A DNA stretch of 9,205 nt from Bacillota bacterium (GTDB taxonomy: Bacteria; Bacillota; Clostridia; Lachnospirales; Lachnospiraceae), in assembly GCA_023409835.1 (NCBI GenBank), contig JAEYQV010000128.1:1-9205 (forward strand), written 5' to 3'. The position numbers and the translations under genes were made by a program. Numbering within the stretch: position 1 is the first letter of the stretch; each line of letters begins with the position of its first letter. The notes below the pieces were generated by a model. That model was not told the DNA's origin. It saw nothing but the letters and a program-made list of their open reading frames with translations, and made no database searches. Below, one piece after another: positions 1-6,384 of this stretch.

Positions 1-1301
1 ATGGAGGTTACGGTCCAGGCCAGAGGATAACATACCAGCAGAGTCTTTAAGCTCCTGTGGTACGGAACCACAGTAAAGATCCACACCACACGCAGAGCAC
101 AGACCCCAAGGCTGGTCAGGATCATAGGAATCAGTGCATTACCCATTCCCCGTAGGGACCCGGATAAGATCTCCACCGCAACATAGGTAAAGAAGGTAGG
201 AACCAGGAATCTCAGAATTTCCAACCCTTTCTCAATTACCAGTGGATCATCGGTAAATAGCCGGTAGATATATGGACTTCCAAAATACAGCACCACACTT
301 AAGAAGATAGCAACCGCCATACACATTATAAAACAGCTGCTGATTCCTTTCTTTACCCGGTCACTTTTCCCTGCACCAAAATTCTGTCCGACAAAGGTTG
401 TAATCGAAATTCCAAAGGCATTCACCGTCATCCAGTAGATACCGTCAATTTTAGAATAGGCTGTCCAGGCTGCTATCGTATTCGTTCCGAAATCATTAAT
501 ATTGGATTGGATAATGACATTGGAGGAGGAATACATCAGGGACTGGAAACCGGCCGGAAGTCCGATATGAATAATTTTATTTACTATATCCTTATGAAAG
601 CGTATCTTTCTGAAGCTTAACCGGTAACATTCCTTCGTACGAAGCAGTGTTATGCAGACCATAACCGCGCTGCAGAGCTGGGAAATCACCGTTGCAAGGG
701 CGGCACCCATGACACCCCAATCGAAAACCGCAACAAACAACAGATCCAGTCCAATATTAATCATACAGCTGGTGATTAGAAAATAAAGCGGTCGCACCGA
801 ATCCCCGATGGCACGGCAAATACCTGCTCCTACGTTATAGACCAGGTTTGCAATCATACCGCAAAAATAAATCCGGATATAGGTCAGGGAATGTGGCATT
901 ATTTCCTCCGGCGTACCCATCCAGCTAAGCGCATAAGGGGCACCGATCAATCCGACCAGCATAATTATCGTTCCTCCGGCGATCGCTAAAGCCATTGCGG
1001 TATGTACTGCCTTACTTACTTCTTCCTTATATTTTGCACCATAATACTGTGATATTATAACCGTTGCACCGGTGGACACACCCACGAAAAAACCTACAAA
1101 CAGGTTAATCAGAGTTCCGGTTGTTCCTCCTACCGCTGATAAGGCTTCTTTGCCTACGAATTTTCCTACTACCACAGCGTCCGCTGTATTATACAGCTGC
1201 TGGAAGAAAGTACCGAACAACAAGGGGAAGAAAAATATGAGAAGCTGTTTCCAAATAACTCCTTCTGTAATACGGTTGCTTTCTTCCCTAATCCTTTTCA
1301 T
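1..1301 (-). CDS. MATE family multidrug efflux antiporter (C-terminus beyond the left edge)
   Basis: This is an integral membrane antiporter of the MATE family (NorM/DinF/MepA-like), which exports cationic drugs or metabolites using Na+ or H+ gradients. About 433 residues are visible against a usual 440-460, so only the end is missing. The translation is strongly hydrophobic with about twelve membrane segments in two similar halves. The first half carries the family hallmark FFQQLYNTADAVVVGKFVG near residues 31-49, then GVSTGATVIISQYYGA. The second half has GLPAGFQSLMYSSSNVIIQ near residue 247, GISITTFVGQNFGAG, and later EILSGSLRGMGNALIP. The start ATG (1301-1299) is preceded by AAAGGAG (1314-1308) at 6-nt spacing. 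It is transcribed divergently from the small ORF at 1440. The substrate cannot be deduced. Family assignment is firm; a specific subfamily name is not. Confidence 0.95.
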   Translation of the reverse strand, partial: MKRIREESNRITEGVIWKQLLIFFFPLLFGTFFQQLYNTADAVVVGKFVGKEALSAVGGTTGTLINLFVGFFVGVSTGATVIISQYYGAKYKEEVSKAVHTAMALAIAGGTIIMLVGLIGAPYALSWMGTPEEIMPHSLTYIRIYFCGMIANLVYNVGAGICRAIGDSVRPLYFLITSCMINIGLDLLFVAVFDWGVMGAALATVISQLCSAVMVCITLLRTKECYRLSFRKIRFHKDIVNKIIHIGLPAGFQSLMYSSSNVIIQSNINDFGTNTIAAWTAYSKIDGIYWMTVNAFGISITTFVGQNFGAGKSDRVKKGISSCFIMCMAVAIFLSVVLYFGSPYIYRLFTDDPLVIEKGLEILRFLVPTFFTYVAVEILSGSLRGMGNALIPMILTSLGVCALRVVWIFTVVPYHRSLKTLLVCYPLAWTVTS

Positions 1302-1347
1302 AATTTGCTCCTTTGCAATATGTGTCAGATTTATAGTAATGCATAAT

Positions 1348-1376
1348 ATCATAATCCAAATCCATTTTCTTCGCAA
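1348..1376 (-). promoter_or_regulatory. Probable promoter of the MATE gene
   Basis: Read on the minus strand, TTGCGA (1376-1371) and TATGAT (1353-1348) are separated by exactly 17 nt and lie about 47 nt upstream of the MATE start codon. Both hexamers are close to the sigma-A consensus. An alternative overlapping pair is TTGGAT with TATAAA at 18-nt spacing. Assignment is by consensus match only. Confidence 0.45.
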
Positions 1377-1439
1377 GCATAATATATTAAACCATTTTGC
1401 GGATACTAATAGAACCAATAGGATAAAGGAGCAATTGAA

Positions 1440-1595
1440 ATGGATAATAACAAAAACAGAATACGGGACCATGAGAAAAGCAATGCCGAGCTCCGTAAAA
1501 TAGCTCCCAAGGATAATGCGGATGTCGGCATCATCAATGGCCAGAAAACCGGAGTTCATGAAGGTAAGCATGAGAAGAGCCGGGCGCCGAAATAA
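1440..1595 (+). CDS. Small hydrophilic hypothetical protein, 51 residues
   Basis: This short ORF begins MDNNKNRIRDHEKSNAELRK and ends EKSRAPK. It is strongly charged, lysine and asparagine rich, with no cysteine, no membrane segment and no signal peptide. I do not recognise a family. The case for its being real is the ribosome binding site: AAAGGAG (1425-1431) sits 8 nt before the ATG, the same sequence that precedes the MATE start on the other strand. It is divergent from the MATE gene, with 138 nt between the two start codons, and convergent with the secreted-protein gene, with a long hairpin just downstream. No clear plus-strand promoter was found. Codons are ordinary for the window. A chance ORF with a fortuitous Shine-Dalgarno remains possible. 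Confidence 0.5.
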   Translation: MDNNKNRIRDHEKSNAELRKIAPKDNADVGIINGQKTGVHEGKHEKSRAPK

Positions 1596-1610
1596 AATGT
1601 TATTCAAAGC

Positions 1611-1664
1611 TTTGACCCTGGATTTTATGAAACGGATTGCTCCGCTTATAAAACCAGGGTCAAA
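1611..1664. terminator. Long hairpin between convergent genes, possible bidirectional terminator
   Basis: TTTGACCCTGG (1611-1621) and CCAGGGTCAAA (1654-1664) are perfect 11-nt inverted arms. Pairing continues inward: TTTTAT (1623-1628) with ATAAAA (1648-1653), then CGGA (1633-1636) with TCCG (1641-1644) closing on a four-base TTGC loop. It lies between the 3' ends of the small plus-strand ORF and the minus-strand secreted-protein gene, where a shared terminator is expected. Neither side has a strong U-tract, so termination is not assured. Confidence 0.5.
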
Positions 1665-1735
1665 AATCAACCATAATACATATTTCAATCTCTTCTAAAA
1701 CCTATGGAAACACAAAACCCAGCCTAAGGTCAATA

Positions 1736-3148
1736 TTACTTCACGATAACCTCAGCCTTCTCGCTGATATTGCCGGAAATGTCCTGTGCATTCACCTCGA
1801 TAATATCCCCCTTCTGCAGCTGGAATTTTAACGTAAGCTTGAAATTACCCTTCGAGGATGCGGTACAGGTAAATGCTTTTCCGTTCACATATACGGTCAC
1901 GAATGAATTCTTCTCCGCGGTACCTGATATGTCGTAGGATGCTGCGGAGTAGCTTTTGATAACCGGTTTCACCGGAGCCTTCTTATCACAGCTGGTTACA
2001 CGGATGGACTGCATGAACATATTTCCGTATTCATCGGTTACGCGGACGGTATAATATCCTGTCATGTTGATACCGAACATCTTCGTATCCGTTATGACCT
2101 TTCCGCTCTTCCACTTGCTGCTGTTCAACTCGGAGTTTGTCAGCTTGCCTTTCACCCAGCGGATCTCCACCGGCTGGTCAATCGTTGATACCGAGATATA
2201 GGAGTTGGTTTTAAGGTTTTCCTGCGATAGGATCAGCGGATATACCGTCTGGTTTATCAGGATACTGGTCTGCCCACCGTCATTAGCGGTTAAGGTCTCG
2301 AGAGCACAGTAATAGGTTCCCGGCTCCAGGTACTTCTCAACATTGTACCAGACATTGTTCCCGGTAAAGGTCTTCGTCAACAGCTCCTCCCGATCCGGCC
2401 CGTACAATGTGAATTTAGCGCTTTTCGTAGAGGAATACATGAAATTAATCTTTATCAATGCTTTGTCAGTCAGCTCAAAGCGGTAATAGTCCTTAGGATT
2501 TGGAACAGTAAGAATACTCTTATATACGGTTTCAAAGCTCAATGGGTTTTCTTTTCCGACACTGGAGGGACGATATAGCTCATCACTGTCCACACTCTGA
2601 TAATAAACGATAAACTCTGCTGTTCCTCTCACCGTTGTTGTGGTTACAGTATCGGCGGTGGAAACTTGTGAGTAAGGATCGGTCTTGATGGCAATATAAT
2701 AGGTTCCTTTGTCCAAAGCAATTTTATGGGTAGATTCTCCTATCTTCGTACCCTGTGCCGTAACGGTTGGAACTACTCCGTACAGCATCTTCTGATCACG
2801 GTAAACAGTTGCTGTTACGATAGCATCGGTGTTTGTCATAGAAGAATTCTTCCCAATTTTAAGGACTGTCTTGGTCACACCCTTCGCAGACAGAACCAAT
2901 CGTATAAAGCCATCCTCCGTCAACGTAAATCGATATATCTGATATCCGTCCATGTTGTCCGTATATGCCGTATCTATGAGTGTTGCATTCGTCTTATATT
3001 CGTTATAAACGTCAATATCCTGAACCTCTGTGATGGTAACCGGTTTGTTGGTATAGTCTACAGCTGCTTGTGCAATGCTGCTGCTTCCGATCATTCCGGC
3101 TGCTGTGGCAAGAACTGCGCATAATAAGAACAATAACTTTTTTCTCAT
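1736..3148 (-). CDS. Secreted protein with two PPC-like beta-sandwich modules and C-terminal Ig-like modules
   Basis: The 470-residue product is predicted to be exported. MRKK, a hydrophobic core (residues 5-20) and the AQA cleavage motif (26-28) form a Sec signal peptide. Two segments look like diverged copies of one beta-sandwich resembling pre-peptidase C-terminal (PPC) domains: residues about 46-183 (YRFTLTEDGFIRLVLS, then LDKGTYYIAIKT) and about 200-303 (YYRFELTDKALIKINFMYS, then LEPGTYYCALET). Residues about 305-387 form another all-beta module (TGYYTVRVTDEYGNM). Residues about 390-470 resemble a bacterial Ig-like domain (ISGTAEKNSFVTVYVNGK, IEVNAQDISGN). No catalytic motif, LPXTG signal or SLH domain is seen, so it may be released or loosely wall-bound. 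Adhesion or carbohydrate binding is a guess. The start is fixed by GAGGAGGAG (3162-3154), 5 nt before the ATG. Confidence 0.85.
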   Translation of the reverse strand: MRKKLLFLLCAVLATAAGMIGSSSIAQAAVDYTNKPVTITEVQDIDVYNEYKTNATLIDTAYTDNMDGYQIYRFTLTEDGFIRLVLSAKGVTKTVLKIGKNSSMTNTDAIVTATVYRDQKMLYGVVPTVTAQGTKIGESTHKIALDKGTYYIAIKTDPYSQVSTADTVTTTTVRGTAEFIVYYQSVDSDELYRPSSVGKENPLSFETVYKSILTVPNPKDYYRFELTDKALIKINFMYSSTKSAKFTLYGPDREELLTKTFTGNNVWYNVEKYLEPGTYYCALETLTANDGGQTSILINQTVYPLILSQENLKTNSYISVSTIDQPVEIRWVKGKLTNSELNSSKWKSGKVITDTKMFGINMTGYYTVRVTDEYGNMFMQSIRVTSCDKKAPVKPVIKSYSAASYDISGTAEKNSFVTVYVNGKAFTCTASSKGNFKLTLKFQLQKGDIIEVNAQDISGNISEKAEVIVK

Positions 3149-3183
3149 CCTAACTCCTCCTCACAAGTGAAAACTATATATAA

Positions 3184-3212
3184 ACATTACCATTTTTTAT
3201 ATTTTATGTCAA
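3184..3212 (-). promoter_or_regulatory. Near-consensus sigma-A promoter of the secreted-protein gene
   Basis: On the minus strand a perfect TTGACA (3212-3207) and TAATGT (3189-3184) are 17 nt apart, with TG one base upstream of the -10 giving an extended -10 element. It lies about 35 nt upstream of the start codon, leaving a short untranslated leader. The quality suggests constitutive, fairly strong expression; no operator is evident. Confidence 0.75.
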
Positions 3213-3352
3213 ATAATCTGGATAAATCTGTAGGATATTCCTTTCCTTTTGTAAATCGTATTCTCTTTAAGGTTAAAGGGATGCTTATGAAAAGCAGTCA
3301 TTGATAATCTCAGGAACCGAATTGTCTGCCTGTGGCAACCATGTGCACCATC

Positions 3353-3385
3353 AAAAGAGGCAGCGAGCAATGCTCACTGCCTCTT
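3353..3385 (-). terminator. Rho-independent terminator downstream of the CD3324-like gene
   Basis: AAGAGGCAGCGAGC (3355-3368) and GCTCACTGCCTCTT (3372-3385) pair around a 3-nt loop. The single irregular pair (3364/3376) is a U-G wobble in minus-strand RNA but a C-A mismatch in plus-strand RNA. The minus-strand 3' end runs into TTTT. Both points favour minus-strand termination, about 120 nt after the stop of the small HTH gene and upstream of the secreted-protein promoter. Confidence 0.75.
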
Positions 3386-3507
3386 AAGAGTGTTATAAAT
3401 CAAACACCTCTAAATTGTTGATCAAAATAACCATCCCCTTCCGTACGATATTGACCGGTCAACTGTATTATCTCACGGTATTAAGTACATTGGTAGGGTT
3501 AAAACGA

Positions 3508-3777
3508 TTATATCGATTTTTTCCCATATACGATCTTCTTGACGGTATCTTCGCCAAGATGGAACTGGTCAGCCAGTTCGCCGATAGAATTACCCTGTTC
3601 AAACAAGCTGATAATCCTTGCATTTCTCTTGTCAATTAATATGCGGGCTCCGCTTAAGTCACCCCAGCCGGCCTTACGGCTCTTCTTCGGAATATAGACA
3701 AGGCTACCTTCCACATATTCCTGGATTTCCTTTAAAAGGCGGGCTGGTAATACATCTGCACCTTTCTTGTAATTCAA
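3508..3777 (-). CDS. CD3324-family-like small protein with a helix-turn-helix
   Basis: The 89-residue protein resembles, from memory, the small clostridial proteins called the CD3324 family. Family-like features are the N-terminal ADVLPARLLKEIQEYVEG, then VYIPKK and a GWGDLSGAR segment, then a charged helix and a C-terminal helix-turn-helix (IGELADQFHLGEDTVKKIVYGKK). A DNA-binding regulatory role is plausible but unproven. The start is TTG (3777-3775): no in-frame ATG lies upstream before a stop, GGGAGGG (3792-3786) sits 8 nt away, and this start gives the family-like N-terminus. A 43-residue ORF with a stronger Shine-Dalgarno overlaps the beginning in another frame, which may couple or limit translation. 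It is divergent from the ABC exporter operon. Confidence 0.8.
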   Translation of the reverse strand: MNYKKGADVLPARLLKEIQEYVEGSLVYIPKKSRKAGWGDLSGARILIDKRNARIISLFEQGNSIGELADQFHLGEDTVKKIVYGKKSI

Positions 3778-3835
3778 ACAATTGTCCCTCCCATAAGTTT
3801 ACATTACCTCGGATATCACAATTTAAGCTTTTCAT
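3704..3835 (-). CDS. Overlapping upstream ORF, possible regulatory leader peptide (43 residues)
   Basis: An ATG at 3835-3833 is preceded by AAGGAGGTG, the best ribosome binding site in this area, and opens a 43-codon frame (MKSLNCDIRGNVNLWEGQLF and on) ending at TAG 3706-3704. It begins 58 nt upstream of the TTG start of the CD3324-like gene and runs about 74 nt into it in a different frame. The peptide looks like no family I know and its second half is only the out-of-frame reading of the downstream gene. It could be a translated leader controlling access to the TTG start. Alternatively the strong Shine-Dalgarno is a relic of an older start. Confidence 0.3.
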   Translation of the reverse strand: MKSLNCDIRGNVNLWEGQLFELQERCRCITSPPFKGNPGICGR

Positions 3836-3890
3836 GTAAAGCCCACCTCCTTCATATTATTTATAATCTAATAGTATCTGACTTTAGCAA

Positions 3891-3920
3891 ATTATATCAT
3901 AAGAATGAAAATTAATCCAA
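3891..3920 (-). promoter_or_regulatory. Extended -10 promoter of the CD3324-like gene
   Basis: On the minus strand TATAAT (3896-3891) is a perfect -10, with TG one base upstream (TGATATAAT). TTGGAT (3920-3915) is an acceptable -35 at 18-nt spacing. The predicted transcript begins near 3884, about 48 nt upstream of the overlapping leader ORF. Confidence 0.7.
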
Positions 3921-3992
3921 TATTAATTTTATGCAGCTTATATTATAAATTAATTAAAATCCTCATATATACTTCCCCCTCAAATAAAATCA

Positions 3993-4001
3993 TGATATAA
4001 T
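3993..4001 (+). promoter_or_regulatory. Extended -10 promoter of the ABC exporter operon
   Basis: TGATATAAT is a perfect extended -10 element. No good -35 is found at 16-18 nt (the region is TTCCCCCTC), so recognition would depend on the extended -10 or on an activator. Transcription would begin near 4008, giving a leader of about 113 nt. The divergent small HTH gene uses the same ATGATATAAT core on the other strand about 100 nt away. Confidence 0.6.
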
Positions 4002-4011
4002 CTACCTGTTT

Positions 4012-4102
4012 ATGGCAAAGGAATTCAACATTTGCCATCAAGAGGGGACAATTGTCCGACAATATTCAAAACGCGCAAACCAAATCAATAAACTGATTTG
4101 GT
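4012..4102 (+). promoter_or_regulatory. Structured 5' leader of the ABC exporter operon
   Basis: Three inverted repeats follow one another. ATGGCAAA (4012-4019) pairs with TTTGCCAT (4031-4038) around 11 nt. GGACAATTGTCC (4046-4057) is a perfect 12-nt palindrome. ACCAAATCA (4079-4087) pairs with TGATTTGGT (4094-4102) around a 6-nt loop, ending 2 nt before the purine-rich AGGAAAGAGGGG ahead of the ATPase start. The first two could be operators or RNA hairpins. The last is placed to affect translation initiation. No known riboswitch class was recognised. Confidence 0.5.
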
Positions 4103-4120
4103 GCAGGAAAGAGGGGTATC

Positions 4121-5062
4121 ATGTCTTTAAGTGTTAAAAATTTATCAAAAAGCTATGGGGATAAAGTGGTTGTAAATGACCTTAGCTTCGAAATCAGTCA
4201 ACCGGGAGTATATGCCCTGTTAGGTACGAACGGTGCCGGTAAGACTACATCACTTCGTATCATCTTAGGTATGCTGGCAAAGGATGGCGGCGAGGTGCTA
4301 TGGAACGGAAAGCCGTTGGATCCTGTTAATACGAATGTCGGTTACCTTGCAGAGGAACGTGGTCTTTATCCGAAATACTCCCTGCTGGACCAGCTGCTTT
4401 ATTTCGCCAAGCTGCGTAACGTACCGAAGCATACCGCAATGGAAAGAATTAAATACTGGTCCGACCGCCTGGCCGTAGACGAATACATCTTCCCTCCTAA
4501 GGTGAAGGGTAAGAAAGCCTCCAAGGCCAACCGCGCAGACCAGCTTTCAAAAGGTAACCAACAGAAGGTACAGTTAATGGCCGCCTTAATCTCCGATCCA
4601 AATCTAATCATCCTCGATGAGCCCCTGAGCGGACTCGATCCGGTCAACACCGATTTGTTCAAGGTCATTATTAAAGAAGAAATTGCAAAGGACAAATTTC
4701 TGATTATGTCCAGTCATCAGATGCCAACGATTGAAGAATTCTGCTCGGATATTACCATACTAAATCGTGGTCAGACCGTCCTGCAGGGTAATTTGAATGA
4801 GATCAAGAAGAGCTATGGTCGTGTTAACCTGTTTGTAAAAAGTGATATCGAAATCGCTCCTTATATTACCTCCTACGGGCTCGCGATGGTTGACAAGACT
4901 CCCAGTGAGTATCATTTAAAGGTCCAAAGCGAAGCTCAGGCTATGGAGTTTCTGACAAAGCTGATTACAGATAAGGTTCCGATTGTTAAATTCGAACTAC
5001 GGGAACCGTCACTGCATGAAATATTCATTGAGAAGGTAGGGGATGTTCATGAAGAAAAGTAA
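4121..5062 (+). CDS. ABC transporter ATP-binding protein of an ABC-2 type exporter
   Basis: This cytoplasmic ATPase powers the two permeases encoded next. Motifs in order are Walker A GTNGAGKT (residues 35-42), the Q-loop region GYLAEERGLYPK with Glu where most ABC proteins have Gln, signature LSKGNQQK (142-149), Walker B and D-loop LIILDEPLSGLDP (162-174), and H-loop SSHQ with His199. The LAEERGLY and LSKGNQQK forms are typical of the NatA/YhaQ-like branch. Residues about 220-303 form a C-terminal DUF4162-like domain ending in PSLHEIFIEKVG. A lysine-rich stretch at about 124-139 (KVKGKKASKANR) looks longer than usual just before the signature. Length (313) is normal. GAGGGG precedes the ATG by a tight 4 nt. 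The end overlaps the first permease. The substrate is unknown; Na+, peptide or drug export are family possibilities. Confidence 0.95.
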   Translation: MSLSVKNLSKSYGDKVVVNDLSFEISQPGVYALLGTNGAGKTTSLRIILGMLAKDGGEVLWNGKPLDPVNTNVGYLAEERGLYPKYSLLDQLLYFAKLRNVPKHTAMERIKYWSDRLAVDEYIFPPKVKGKKASKANRADQLSKGNQQKVQLMAALISDPNLIILDEPLSGLDPVNTDLFKVIIKEEIAKDKFLIMSSHQMPTIEEFCSDITILNRGQTVLQGNLNEIKKSYGRVNLFVKSDIEIAPYITSYGLAMVDKTPSEYHLKVQSEAQAMEFLTKLITDKVPIVKFELREPSLHEIFIEKVGDVHEEK

Positions 5063-6371
5063 TATTAGCGGTTGGCGGGATGTCTTTTCCTTCACCCTGC
5101 GGCAGACACTGAAGAATAAGGCCTTTATCGTCTCCTTCGTTATTCTGCTTATGATATCCATGGTATCCATGCCACTGATTAGTAAATTAACATCCACAAA
5201 TGAGGATTCCGATGCACCGAATCCGATACAGAAGGTCTATGTAGTGAATCAGACCAAGCTGCCCAATGTGGATTTTAACGGATATCTGAAGGATGAGAAG
5301 CTAAACCACATTATCTTCCAGAAGCTTACGGAGAATTATGATACTGTGGTTGACCGAATCGAACAGGAGGAAACAACCTCTGTTATCTTATCGATAGCGG
5401 AACAGGATGGGGCCTTTTCTCTATCCTTTCTGAAAGCCAGCAAGGGACCTGTCAAAGATATCAGCCTGCAGATGCTGGGTGAATCTGTATCCAAGCAATT
5501 TGAAGCCTTTAAGCTGGAGGCCCTCGGAGTGACTGAGGAGCAGTCCGCAATCCTCCATGCAGAGGTTAAAACCAAGGTGTCTCTGGCTGACATTAATGGT
5601 GCCATCATTGTCAAGGAGAATTCCGCTATATCCAATGCAGAATACTGGTTTATCTATGGTATCCTCTTTGTTATCCTTATGATTAATACGATGGCCGGTT
5701 CCCAGGTTGCCTCCTCGATCGCCACGGAAAAGTCCACCCGTGTTGTGGAAAATCTACTTATTTCAGTTCGACCGCTGGCACTTATGGTAGGTAAGGTGCT
5801 CGCTATGCTGGTTGCCGTATTAATTCAGATGGCAACTATGGTTCTTACACTGTTCGCTTCCAATAAGGTATCAGCAGGTTTATCCAATCAGGGCAGTGTT
5901 TTGACGCAATACCTTCCGAAGGATATATTCAATAATCTGAATATCATTAATATTGTTATTTGCTTCCTCTTAATGCTGCTAGGACTCATCTTCTATGCAA
6001 CTCTTGCCGGTCTTGCAGGTGCTACAGTGAGTAAGCTGGAGGAGCTCAACGAGGGCATGACCCTCTTTACTCTCACCAACATGGTCGGTGCATATGTCGG
6101 ATTAGCCGCCGCAAATACCATGATGGCAAATTCGAGTAATGGCTTTGTAACCTTTGCACTATTGTTCCCGTTGTCTTCTCCCTTTGTATTACCGGGAGCC
6201 ATTCTGGTCGGAAAAGCAGGCTTAGCTATGTCTGTCCTTGCGATTGTTCTGCAACTGGTATTTATTGTTCTACTATTTCGTTTTGTAGCAAAGATTTATG
6301 AGACCTTAATCCTTCATAACGGCAATAAAATCAAGCTGAAGGATCTGGTCAAGCTGTCTAAGGCAGTGTAA
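5049..6371 (+). CDS. ABC-2 type permease, first subunit (NatB/YhaP-like)
   Basis: This membrane subunit has the ABC2_membrane_3 layout: a cytoplasmic N-terminus, TM1 at about 24-44, a large extracytoplasmic domain (about 45-195), then about five or six membrane segments from residue 197 to 414 and a short basic tail. The cytoplasmic coupling motif is ATEKSTRVVENLLISVRP (about 225-242), and FYATLAGLAGATVSKLEE (about 315-332) is conserved with its neighbour. I chose ATG 5049 (440 residues) because AGGGG lies 6 nt upstream and the MKK start lines up with the second permease. ATG 5043, two codons upstream, is the alternative. Either way it overlaps the ATPase stop by 14-20 nt, indicating translational coupling. 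The substrate cannot be inferred. Confidence 0.92.
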   Translation: MKKSNISGWRDVFSFTLRQTLKNKAFIVSFVILLMISMVSMPLISKLTSTNEDSDAPNPIQKVYVVNQTKLPNVDFNGYLKDEKLNHIIFQKLTENYDTVVDRIEQEETTSVILSIAEQDGAFSLSFLKASKGPVKDISLQMLGESVSKQFEAFKLEALGVTEEQSAILHAEVKTKVSLADINGAIIVKENSAISNAEYWFIYGILFVILMINTMAGSQVASSIATEKSTRVVENLLISVRPLALMVGKVLAMLVAVLIQMATMVLTLFASNKVSAGLSNQGSVLTQYLPKDIFNNLNIINIVICFLLMLLGLIFYATLAGLAGATVSKLEELNEGMTLFTLTNMVGAYVGLAAANTMMANSSNGFVTFALLFPLSSPFVLPGAILVGKAGLAMSVLAIVLQLVFIVLLFRFVAKIYETLILHNGNKIKLKDLVKLSKAV

Positions 6372-6384
6372 AGGAGGCAATCAG

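Noticed and set aside
1072..1503. 143-codon plus-strand frame opposite the start of the MATE gene
   Set aside because: Its 5' half is the antisense reading of a clear MATE coding region and its composition is not protein-like.
2726..3124. 132-codon plus-strand frame opposite the secreted-protein gene
   Set aside because: It lies fully antisense to a well-supported gene with signal peptide and ribosome binding site; the translation is cysteine-rich and resembles no protein.
3388..3450. 13-codon minus-strand frame (MVILINNLEVFDL) after GGAAGGGG, between the CD3324-like gene and its terminator
   Set aside because: Too short to call. It could be the remnant of a deleted gene, but nothing else supports that.
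3451..3462. Perfect 12-nt palindrome TTGACCGGTCAA
   Set aside because: It lies downstream of a stop codon and away from any promoter, so an operator role is not supported. A palindrome this short can occur by chance.
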